DNA of 64,000 nucleotides from Norana najaformis (Eukaryota > Annelida > Clitellata > Crassiclitellata > Hormogastridae). Below are positions 34,848 to 46,800 of this stretch, one piece after another. The DNA lies in assembly GCA_964023275.1 (NCBI GenBank), contig OZ029916.1, forward strand, positions 45,789,304 through 45,853,303, read 5' to 3'. The translations under genes and the position numbers were made by a program. The notes under the pieces are model-generated. The model had not been told where the DNA came from. It searched no databases and saw nothing but the letters and a program-made list of their open reading frames with translations. Each line of letters opens with the position of its first letter. The stretch's first letter is position 1.

Positions 34848-37800
34848 TCAGTCCAATTCGACTGGACAGTGATCTTCCAGTAGCCTTCCGTCATCCATAT
34901 CTTCGTCCATGTTTAACAAATTCGAGAAGAGGCCACCTGCAGTCACAGAAAAGCATTCATAAGGTAAGTTAGAATTAAAATAATTAATAATTGTTATCTG
35001 CATTTTTTACCTGTGGTATATGATTTATTTAGGGCAAAAATTATGCTAGAAGCCGTTAATTTGTATCCGAAAAATCATCCCTATCCTTTGCAACAAACTA
35101 CTATATATTTTTTATATTTTTAAATCTAAGGTAGACATCGTCAGTCAGGAACAAAGAAATTATGTTATTATTTCTGCATTTACATGTGCCCATTCAAACG
35201 GGCAGCAGTGATGAAGGATCTCACCCAATAAATTCACTGCGAAATGAGCAGGGTCAATACCATATGGTCGGTTATATAAAACCTATATTTACATTTACAT
35301 TTTATGCAGGAAGCACCACTATTGAAATTTTGTAGCACAAAATGCCAATATAACAACAACTAAAATTACTGTCATCATATATTACTGTTATTACTGATAA
35401 TAAAAAATTTATATTGCACCAATAAATTCACCTCAGAACTATGAGAGGAAAAAGATAAGACATTACTGTACATTACATTCCTGACTGATTCATACTTTGT
35501 GAATGAACTAAAAGCGTTTAAAATGAAGAGCAAACAAAGCTACCAAAAAGTCCACCAGCAGTTGGAGGCTTCGGAATCGGAAGATGGAAGAATAATTGAC
35601 CTATACGAGCAAGATACTGAAACAAACAATCAAACAAACAACAGTAATTGTAAACTTCAAATTTCTAAAGGCTACTTAAAAGCTAAGCACAGGGGACCAG
35701 CTTATTAGCGAGCGCTGTGTCAAGTCAGTGGCAATGTCCAAAGATACCACGAGAAGAACCAAGTCCGGTTGCCAGAAGACCAGAGAGAGAAGGGGGAAAA
35801 GAGCTGCTAGGGTGGGTTGCATTTAAGCCAAGAGAAATGGGAATGCATAAAATGCCAACTATGAAACAAAGACCAAACTTCATGAGTTACCAGAAATTCT
35901 TAAAACCTGGATGCATAGATGAGAGGTTGATGTCCTACCACCACCCACCACCACCACCAATACCACCAGCATTTGTATTAGTGAGTGCACATTATATGCA
36001 GCGCCTCTTTCAGAAATCTCCAAAGGGCTCTAGACCTGATGATATATGACAATGATCAAATAAAATGGTCTTCAATGGCCGACAATACCGAGCCATAGAA
36101 AGAACAAGAAGCTCAAGTCCCAGGCTTAGTACTTGGGCCGACTTTTGACTTTGTAAAGCACCCTAGAAGCAGCCTGCTATTTATGACGTTATATAAACTG
36201 TCGTCATTATATTACATTAAGTGGCAGCTTTATTATTTTTTTAACCGAGGTAGAAGTGAAAATTTAGGAGTTCAAAATGATGCAGTGATTTAAAATTTTA
36301 TTATTATTATTAAAGTCAATTGTAAAGCATAAGATAATGTTACTTAATGCACTGCAAATGCACTAAAGTAGTTAGGTAGCCATCTTAGCAGTAATGAACT
36401 GGTAAGCTGAACAAGTTGGCAGCCATGCCAAGTTCTCCTTTTTATTTAAATTCCATTTGCAGAGTCGTTCCTACGTACATCTGAATAAGCCGGATCTCTG
36501 CTCAGCGACATCTTGTATTTTTCACAGAGGATGTTAAAGATGGCCAGGCTACCTCTGCAGCAAAAGAAAACATCTGAATCAAAATTAACTCCACATCTCG
36601 CAAGAACACTCTTTGTATTAATACCACTTCAGAATGCTACTTGTAGGAGCCAGAACAAAGTCATGTTCAAATGGTAATTTCGATTAGACGTGATTCATCT
36701 ATATGGTTTGGGTTATATCTATATCAGAAATTGTGCCATAACGAAGCATATCATAATGAGGGTCACGTGTACTCTTGCAACTGCTATTATTAGTAGTATT
36801 ATTCTAATTATAATTAGCTGCGTGTACCTAATCTAATCTAATGACTTCTATAGCACCGTTATCGCCAAAATCACAATCAAAACCATAATCCATCGGAGAA
36901 GCCGGGTCGAATTCCAATAGCTCAGAGAAATCAGAAGCCAGGCTACGGTGGGTAAGCAAGTTGAAAGAGATGCATCTCTATGTTTAACCTGAATGACATC
37001 AAACAACTGAAACAGACAGTAAATTCCAAAGCTTAACCATAATAACATCATTATTGTTACTATGGTTCCCAAAACTGCTTTGCAATACTATGTACTGTAT
37101 CGTATGGCATTGTATCTGAGCTGAGGGTTCAAATATGCAGTGAGGTTAAAGGATCATCTGGCTGAGGCACAAACAAGACCACATTAGTCCAACAACGAGA
37201 CACCTTTTTACTCATTACTCACTTACCAATAAATGGTGGAGAACACTGCATTGTCTTATGTCCATTTTGAAGGTTCAAATCACCAAGAGTCTTCCTAGAC
37301 TGACCAAAACTGACTAAAACTTCCTAGACTGACCAAAACTGACCAAAACTTCCTAGACTGCCCAAAACTTCCTAGACTGACCAAAACTTCCTAGACTGAC
37401 CAAAACACGAGTTCCTACCCTTCAGTGGCCAGCAGAAGCAACCAGAGGAAGTTGAGAAGCGGTTGAACAAACGGTGGACCCTTCTCGACTTGTGGATGTT
37501 GCCGTGTGTAGCTGTTAAAACACGCCTCAGCCGTCAACCGATTCCGAAGACACAAAAACCTAAACAAAGCACAAGAAATACAATACCAACCACTGACTTT
37601 TAAGCATTAGATATCAGACTACATCATCACCTGGCAGCTGACTGGCCGTGCCTCTGTGAGTTACAAATTTTCATAATAAAAGTCATAATAAAATAAAATA
37701 CAACATCATAGCTTGAAAGTGTGTGCCCTGGTGCTTTTAAAATCCAAGAGACTGCTATGTATGCCATTTGTTTGCATGTGAAGACTAACCAGGAATCGTG

Positions 37801-40800
37801 CATGGACCATAAACTTATCAGCTGCCAAATTATTCACTAGGGACTCCAGGATCGCATACATAAATTTTAATAAAACACAAGGAATACTACTATTTAAAAT
37901 ACTGGAAAGAACAATATAATATATATATAATGCATACATATATATATATATATATATTCAAACATAAACTAATATACATTTAAACAACATTTAAGTTTGT
38001 TTGTGAACTTCGAAGTAAGACATTCAATGACCAATTAAGCATCTTTGCTAACTCCAATTTTATTGAAATTTATAAAAAGCATCTTCAAGGAACCTCTTCG
38101 CTAATTCTAATTTTATTATAGGGTACGAGTTTCTAATCTAATCTAATTTAAAGACTTCTATAGTGCTGTTATCAAAATGTCCAAGGCATCAATCTTGTTT
38201 CCTTATTCCACACACCACGACATTTAAGAAACTGTCAAAGTCAAGGGCATGACCGACAGTTTCTTAAAACGTGCTGTACAAATGTTCTATACAAATGTTC
38301 TATACAAATGTTCTATACAAGAGTTCTATACAAATGTTCTATACAAATGCTCAGATACAAACATACAAGGCTATGTGCATTCAAAAGGTTCCTTGTAGAT
38401 GCTGCTTATAAATTTTCTGGAAAATGCGTTAAAAATAGCTATCCTTGCCACATAAAGGACGTACTGCAGAACAGCCTGAGCTATGAATAGATCCACTTCT
38501 GACGAGTAACCAAATGTGACGTGAAACTCGACCAACATCGATGCGCAGCCTTCGCCATTCTGAGAACGAATTAGATGGTATCTCGCTCGCGCAAAGTTAC
38601 GTTCTGAAATATACGATAAAGTTGCGGTTAACCATCCATTCGGTATTATTCTCAAAATACAATAAATGGAATAAGTGAAATTAGCCCTGAAAAACACAGT
38701 CATTAAGCTACAGCAGGGTTACTTATTTACCTATAATTTAGTTGTTAGGGGTGTGGAATAGCCCAGTGGTTAACATATTGGACTATCAGTCGAAAGGTCA
38801 GAAGTTCAAATCCCCACCTAGGCAGAAATTTTTCAAGATTTCAGCTCAACCTGTGCCCCTAGCTTCAATTTGATTATCAGTCGAAAGGTAATGAGTTCAA
38901 ATCCCCACCAAGGCAGAAATTTTTCAAGATTTCAGCTCAACCTGCACCCCTAGCTTCAATTTGATTATCAGTCAAAAGGTAAGGAGTTCAAATCCCCACC
39001 AAGGCAGAAATTTTTCAAGATTTCAGCTCAACCTGTGCCCCTAGCTTCAACTTGATTATCAGTCGAAAGGTAATGAGTTCAAATTCCCACCAAGGCAGAA
39101 GTTTTTCAAGATTTCAGCTCAACCTGTGCCCCTAGCTTCATTTTGATTATCAGTCGAAAGGTAATGAGTTCAAATTCCCACCAAGGCAGAAATTTTTCAA
39201 GATTTCAGCTCAACCTGTGCCCCTAGCTTCAACTTGATTATCAGTCGAAAGGTAATGAGTTCAAATTCCCACCAAGGCAGAAGTTTTTCAAGATTTCAGC
39301 TCAACCTGTGCCCCTAGCTTCAATTTGATTATCAGTCGAAAGGTAATGAGTTCAAATCCCCACCAAGGCAGAAATTTTTCAAGATTTCAGCTCAACCTGT
39401 GCCCCTAGCTTCATTTTGATTATCAGTCGAAAGGTAATGAGTTCAAATTCCCACCAAGGCAGAAATTTTTCAAGATTTCAGCTCAACCTGTGCCCCTAGC
39501 TTCAATTTGATTATCAGTCGAAAGGTAATGAGTTCAAATTCCCACAAAGGCAGAAATTTTTCAAGATTTCAGCTCAACCTGTGCCCCTAGCTTCAACTTG
39601 ATTATCAGTCGAAAGGTAATGAGTTCAAATTGGCACGAAGGCAGAAGTTTTTCAAGATTTCAGCTCAACCTGTGCCCCTAGCTTCAACTTGATTATCAGT
39701 CGAAAGGTAATGAGTTCAAATCCCCACCAAGGCAGAAATTTTTCAAGATTTCAGCTCAACCTGCACCCCTAGCTTCAATTTGATTATCAGTCAAAAGGTA
39801 AGGAGTTCAAATCCCCACCAAGGCAGAAATTTTTCAAGATTTCAGCTCAACCTGTGCCCCTAGCTTCAACTTGATTATCAGTCGAAAGGTAATGAGTTCA
39901 AATTCCCACCAAGGCAGAAGTTTTTCAAGATTTCAGCTCAACCTGTGCCCCTAGCTTCATTTTGATTATCAGTCGAAAGGTAATGAGTTCAAATTCCCAC
40001 CAAGGCAGAAATTTTTCAAGATTTCAGCTCAACCTGTGCCCCTAGCTTCAATTTGATTATCAGTCGAAAGGTAATGAGTTCAAATCCCCACCAAGGCAGA
40101 AATTTTTCAAGATTTCAGCTCAACCTGTGCCCCTAGCTTCAATTTGATTATCAGTCGAAAGGTAATGAGTTCAAATTCCCACAAAGGCAGAAATTTTTCA
40201 AGATTTCAGCTCAACCTGTGCCCCTAGCTTCAATTTGATTATCAGTCGAAAGGTAATGAGTTCAAATCCCCACCAAGGCAGAAATTTTTCAAGATTTCAG
40301 CTCAACCTGTGCCCCTAGCTTCAACTTGATTATCAGTCGAAAGGTAATGAGTTCAAATTCCCACAAAGGCAGAAGTTTTTCAAGATTTCAGCTCAACCTG
40401 TGCCCCTAGCTTCAACTTGATTATTAGTCGAAAGGTAAGGAGTCCAAATCCCCACCAAGGCAGAAATTTTTCAAGATTTCAGCTCAACTTGTGCCCCTAG
40501 CTTCAACTTGATTATCAGTCGAAAGGTAATGAGTTCAAATTGGCACCAAGGCAGAAGTTTTTCAAGATTTCAGCTCAACCTGTGCCCCTAGCTTCAACTT
40601 GATTATCAGTCGAAAGGTAATGAGTTCAAATTCCCACAAAGGCAGAAGTTTTTCAAGATTTCAGCTCAACCTGTGCCCCTAGCTTCAACTTGATTATTAG
40701 TCGAAAGGTAAGGAGTCCAAATCCCCACCAAGGCAGAAATTTTTCAAGATTTCAGCTCAACCTGTGCCCCTAGCTTCAACTTGATTATCAGTCGAAAGGT

Positions 40801-43800
40801 AATGAGTTCAAATTCCCACCAAGGCAGAAGTTTTTCAAGATTTCAGCTCAACCTGTGCCCCTAGCTTCAATTTGATTATCAGTCGAAAGGTAATGAGTTC
40901 AAATTGGCACGAAGGCAGAAGTTTTTCAAGATTTCAGCTCAACCTGTGCCCCTAGCTTCAACTTGATTATCAGTCGAAAGGTAATGAGTTCAAATTCCCA
41001 CAAAGGCAGAAGTTTTTCAAGATTTCAGCTCAACCTGTGCCCCTAGCTTCAATTTGATTATCAGTCGAAAGGTAATGAGTTCAAATTCCCACCAAGGCAG
41101 AAATTTTTCAAGATTTCAGCTCAACCTGCACCCCTAGCTTCAACTTGATTATCAGTCAAAAGGTAATGAGTTCAAATTCCCACCAAGGCAGAAATTTTTC
41201 AAGATTTCAGCTCAACCTGTGCCCCTAGCTTCAACTTGATTGTCAGTCAAAAGGTAATGAGTTCAAATTCCCACCAAGGCAGAAGTTTTTCAAGATTTCA
41301 GCTCAACCTGTGCCCCTAGCTTCAATTTGATTATCAGTCGAAAGGTAATGAGTCCAAATCCCCACCAAGGCAGAAATTTTTCAAGATTTCAGCTCAACCT
41401 GTGCCCCTAGCTTCAACTTGATTATCAGTCAAAAGGTAATGAGTTCAAATTCCCACCAAGGCAGAAGTTTTTCAAGATTTCAGCTCAACCTGTGCCCCTA
41501 GCTTCAACTTGATTATCAGTCAAAAGGTAATGAGTTCAAATTCCCACAAAGGCAGAAGTTTTTCAAGATTTCAGCTCAACCTGTGCCCCTAGCTTCAACT
41601 TGATTATCAGTCAAAAGGTAATGAGTTCAAATTCCCACAAAGGCAGAAGTTTTTCAAGATTTCAGCTCAACCTGTGCCCCTAGCTTCAACTTGATTATCA
41701 GTCGAAAGGTAATGAGTTCAAATTGGCACGAAGGCAGAAGTTTTTCAAGATTTCAGCTCAAACCTGTGCCCCTAGCTTCAATTTGATTATCAGTCGAAAG
41801 GTAATGAGTTCAAATTCCCACCAAGGCAGAAGTTTTTCAAGATTTCAGCTCAACCTGTGCCCCTAGCTTCAACTTGATTATTAGTCGAAAGGTAAGGAGT
41901 CCAAATCCCCACCAAGGCAGAAATTTTTCAAGATTTCAGCTCAACCTGTGCCCCTAGCTTCAACTTGATTATCAGTCGAAAGGTAATGAGTTCAAATTCC
42001 CACAAAGGCAGAAATTTTTCAAGATTTCAGCTCAACCTGTGCCCCTAGCTTCAACTTGATTATCAGTCGAAAGGTAATGAGTTCAAATTCCCACAAAGGC
42101 AGAAGTTTTTCAAGATTTCAGCTCAACCTGTGCCCCTAGCTTCAACTTGATTATTAGTCGAAAGGTAAGGAGTCCAAATCCCCACCAAGGCAGAAATTTC
42201 ATCAACCTTCAGTTCTTGAATCAGTCTGAGTTCAAATTCCCACCAAGACAGAAGTTTTTCAAGATTTCAGCTCAACCTGTGCCCCTAGCTTCAACTTGAT
42301 TATCAGTCAAAAGGTAATGAGTTCAAATTCCCACAAAGGCAGAAGTTTTTCAAGATTTCAGCTCAACCTGTGCCCCTAGCTTCAACTTGATTATCAGTCG
42401 AAAGGTAATGAGTTCAAATTGGCACGAAGGCAGAAGTTTTTCAAGATTTCAGCTCAACCTGTGCCCCTAGCTTCAACTTGATTATCAGTCGAAAGGTAAT
42501 GAGTTCAAATTCCCACAAAGGCAGAAGTTTTTTCAAGATTTCAGCTCAACCTGTGCCCCTAGCTTCAATTTGATTATCAGTCGAAAGGTAATGAGTTCAA
42601 ATTCCCACCAAGGCAGAAATTTTTCAAGATTTCAGCTCAACCTGCACCCCTAGCTTCAACTTGATTATCAGTCAAAAGGTAATGAGTTCAAATTCCCACC
42701 AAGGCAGAAATTTTTTCAAGATTTCAGCTCAACCTGTGCCCCTAGCTTCAACTTGATTGTCAGTCAAAAGGTAATGAGTTCAAATTCCCACCAAGGCAGA
42801 AGTTTTTCAAGATTTCAGCTCAACCTGTGCCCCTAGCTTCAATTTGATTATCAGTCGAAAGGTAATGAGTCCAAATCCCCACCAAGGCAGAAAATTTTTC
42901 AAGATTTCAGCTCAACCTGTGCCCCTAGCTTCAACTTGATTATCAGTCAAAAGGTAATGAGTTCAAATTCCCACCAAGGCAGAAGTTTTTCAAGATTTCA
43001 GCTCAACCTGTGCCCCTAGCTTCAACTTGATTATCAGTCAAAAGGTAATGAGTTCAAATTCCCACAAAGGCAGAAGTTTTTCAAGATTTCAGTTCAACCT
43101 GCTGCCCCTAGCTTCAACTTGATTATCAGTCGAAAGGTAATGAGTTCAAATTCCCACCAAGACAGAAGTTTTTCAAGATTTCAGCTCAACCTGTGCCCCT
43201 AGCTTCAATTTGATTATCAGTCGAAAGGTAATGAGTTCAAATTCAAGCCCACCAAGGCAGAAGTTTTTCAAGATTTCAGCTCAACCTGTGCCCCTAGCTT
43301 CAACTTGATTATTAGTCGAAAGGTAAGGAGTCCAAATCCCCACCAAGGCAGAAATTTTTCAAGATTTCAGCTCAACCTGTGCCCCTAGCTTCAACTTGAT
43401 TATCAGTCGAAAGGTAATGAGTTCAAATTCCCACAAAGGCAGAAATTTTTCAAGATTTCAGCTCAACCTGTGCCCCTAGCTTCAACTTGATTATCAGTCG
43501 AAAGGTAATGAGTTCAAATTCCCACAAAGGCAGAAGTTTTTCAAGATTTCAGCTCAACCTGTGCCCCTAGCTTCAACTTGATTATTAGTCGAAAGGTAAG
43601 GAGTCCAAATCCCCACCAAGGCAGAAATTTTTCAAGATTTCAGCTCAACCTGTGCCCCTAGCTTCAACTTGATTATCAGTCGAAAGGTAATGAGTTCAAA
43701 TTCCCACCAAGGCAGAAGTTTTTCAAGATTTCAGCTCAACCTGTGCCCCTAGCTTCAATTTGATTATCAGTCGAAAGGTAATGAGTTCAAATTGGCACGA

Positions 43801-46800
43801 AGGCAGAAGTTTTTCAAGATTTCAGCTCAACCTGTGCCCATAGCTTCAACTTGATTATTAGTCGAAAGGTAAGGAGTCCAAATCCCCACCAAGGCAGAAA
43901 TTTTTCAAGATTTCAGCTCAACCTGTGCCCCTAGCTTCAACTTGATTATCAGTCGAAAGGTAATGAGTTCAAATTCCCACCAAGGCAGAAGTTTTTCAAG
44001 ATTTCAGCTCAACCTGTGCCCCTAGCTTCAATTTGATTATCAGTCGAAAGGTAATGAGTTCAAATTGGCACGAAGGCAGAAGTTTTTCAAGATTTCAGCT
44101 CAACCTGTGCCCCTAGCTTCAACTTGATTATCAGTCGAAAGGTAATGAGTTCAAATTCCCACAAAGGCAGAAGTTTTTCAAGATTTCAGCTCAACCTGTG
44201 CCCCTAGCTTCAATTTGATTATCAGTCGAAAGGTAATGAGTTCAAATTCCCACCAAGGCAGAAATTTTTCAAGATTTCAGCTCAACCTGCACCCCTAGCT
44301 TCAACTTGATTATCAGTCAAAAGGTAATGAGTTCAAATTCCCACCAAGGCAGAAATTTTTCAAGATTTCAGCTCAACCTGTGCCCCTAGCTTCAACTTGA
44401 TTGTCAGTCAAAAGGTAATGAGTTCAAATTCCCACCAAGGCAGAAGTTTTTCAAGATTTCAGCTCAACCTGTGCCCCTAGCTTCAATTTGATTATCAGTC
44501 GAAAGGTAATGAGTCCAAATCCCCACCAAGGCAGAAATTTTTCAAGATTTCAGCTCAACCTGTGCCCCTAGCTTCAACTTGATTATCAGTCAAAAGGTAA
44601 TGAGTTCAAATTCCCACCAAGGCAGAAGTTTTTCAAGATTTCAGCTCAACCTGTGCCCCTAGCTTCAACTTGATTATCAGTCAAAAGGTAATGAGTTCAA
44701 ATTCCCACAAAGGCAGAAGTTTTTCAAGATTTCAGTTCAACCTGTGCCCCTAGCTTCAACTTGATTATCAGTCGAAAGGTAATGAGTTCAAATTCCCACC
44801 AAGACAGAAGTTTTTCAAGATTTCAGCTCAACCTGTGCCCCTAGCTTCAACTTGATTATCAGTCAAAAGGTAATGAGTTCAAATTCCCACAAAGGCAGAA
44901 GTTTTTCAAGATTTCAGCTCAACCTGTGCCCCTAGCTTCAACTTGATTATCAGTCGAAAGGTAATGAGTTCAAATTGGCACGAAGGCAGAAGTTTTTCAA
45001 GATTTCAGCTCAACCTGTGCCCCTAGCTTCAATTTGATTATCAGTCGAAAGGTAATGAGTTCAAATTCCCACCAAGGCAGAAGTTTTTCAAGATTTCAGC
45101 TCAACCTGTGCCCCTAGCTTCAACTTGATTATTAGTCGAAAGGTAAGGAGTCCAAATCCCCACCAAGGCAGAAATTTTTCAAGATTTCAGCTCAACCTGT
45201 GCCCCTAGCTTCAACTTGATTATCAGTCGAAAGGTAATGAGTTCAAATTCCCACAAAGGCAGAAATTTTTCAAGATTTCAGCTCAACCTGTGCCCCTAGC
45301 TTCAACTTGATTATCAGTCGAAAGGTAATGAGTTCAAATTCCCACAAAGGCAGAAGTTTTTCAAGATTTCAGCTCAACCTGTGCCCCTAGCTTCAACTTG
45401 ATTATTAGTCGAAAGGTAAGGAGTCCAAATCCCCACCAAGGCAGAAATTTTTCAAGATTTCAGCTCAACCTGTGCCCCTAGCTTCAACTTGATTATCAGT
45501 CGAAAGGTAATGAGTTCAAATTCCCACCAAGGCAGAAGTTTTTCAAGATTTCAGCTCAACCTGTGCCCCTAGCTTCAATTTGATTATCAGTCGAAAGGTA
45601 ATGAGTTCAAATTGGCACGAAGGCAGAAGTTTTTCAAGATTTCAGCTCAACCTGTGCCCATAGCTTCAATTTGATTATCAGTCGAAAGGTAATGAGTTCA
45701 AATCCCCACCAAGGCAGAAATTTTTCAAGATTTCAGCTCAACCTGTGCCCCTAGCTTCAACTTGATTATCAGTCGAAAGGTAATGAGTTCAAATCCCCAC
45801 CAAGGCAGAAGTTTTTCAAGATTTCAGCTCAACCTGTGCCCCTAGCTTCAACTTGATTATTAGTCGAAAGGTAATGAGTTCAAATTCCCACCAAGGCAGA
45901 AATTTTTCAAGATTTCAGCTCAACCTGTGCCCCTAGCTTCAATTTGATTATCAGTCGAAAGGTAATGAGTTCAAATCCCCACCAAGGCAGAAATTTTTCA
46001 AGATTTCAGCTCAACCTGTGCCCCTAGCTTCAACTTGATTATCAGTCGAAAGGTAACGAGTTCAAATTGGCACGAAGGCAGAAGTTTTTCAAGATTTCAG
46101 CTCAACCTGTGCCCCTAGCTTCAACTTGATTATCAGTCGAAAGGTAATGAGTTCAAATTCCCACCAAGGCAGAAGTTTTTCAAGATTTCAGCTCAACCTG
46201 TGCCCCTAGCTTCAACTTGATTATCAGTCGAAAGGTAATGAGTTCAAATTCCCACCAAGGCAGAAGTTTTTCAAGATTTCAGCTCAACCTGTGCCCCTAG
46301 CTTCAACTTGATTATCAGTCGAAAGGTAATGAGTCCAAATCCCCACCAAGGCAGAAATTTTTCAAGATTTCAGCTCAACCTGTGCCCCTAGCTTCAATTT
46401 GATTATCAGTCGAAAGGTAATGAGTTCAAATTCCCACCAAGGCAGAAATTTTTCAAGATTTCAGCTCAACCTGTGCCCCTAGCTTCAATTTGATTATCAG
46501 TCGAAAGGTAATGAGTTCAAATTCCCACCAAGGCAGAAATTTTTCAAGATTTCAGCTCAACCTGTGCCCACAGCTTCAATTTGATTAGATTCCCACTAGG
46601 GCCACGTAACAGGACATAACCTACCATTCCAATACGTGGTGCCAAATTCGTTGTGAAGCGAGCTGACAGAAACGGATGACGGAGCCAAGACTTCAGAAGC
46701 AGATGACGAGGATGGCGAGATGACGAGCGATGGGAGATTCTTATCGGCCCAGCGCAGCACAGCTGACACATAATTCGGCCGCTCGATGTTGTCTTCCGGC

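Noticed and set aside
35499..35708. 69-codon plus-strand ORF
   Set aside because: The real signal here is on the other strand: GET4 exon 8 (35544-35616) encoding [10 protein letters not shown].
37700..37940. Candidate GET4 exon encoding a [14 protein letters not shown] peptide
   Set aside because: The phases do not join exon 5 to exon 6. Extending the next exon to 37559 gives AVLQFLCLRNR directly, with correct phases and family match.
38780..46587. CRISPR-like regular repeat array
   Set aside because: There are no unique spacers; the whole 91-bp unit repeats, the host is an animal genome, and the unit matches a SINE.
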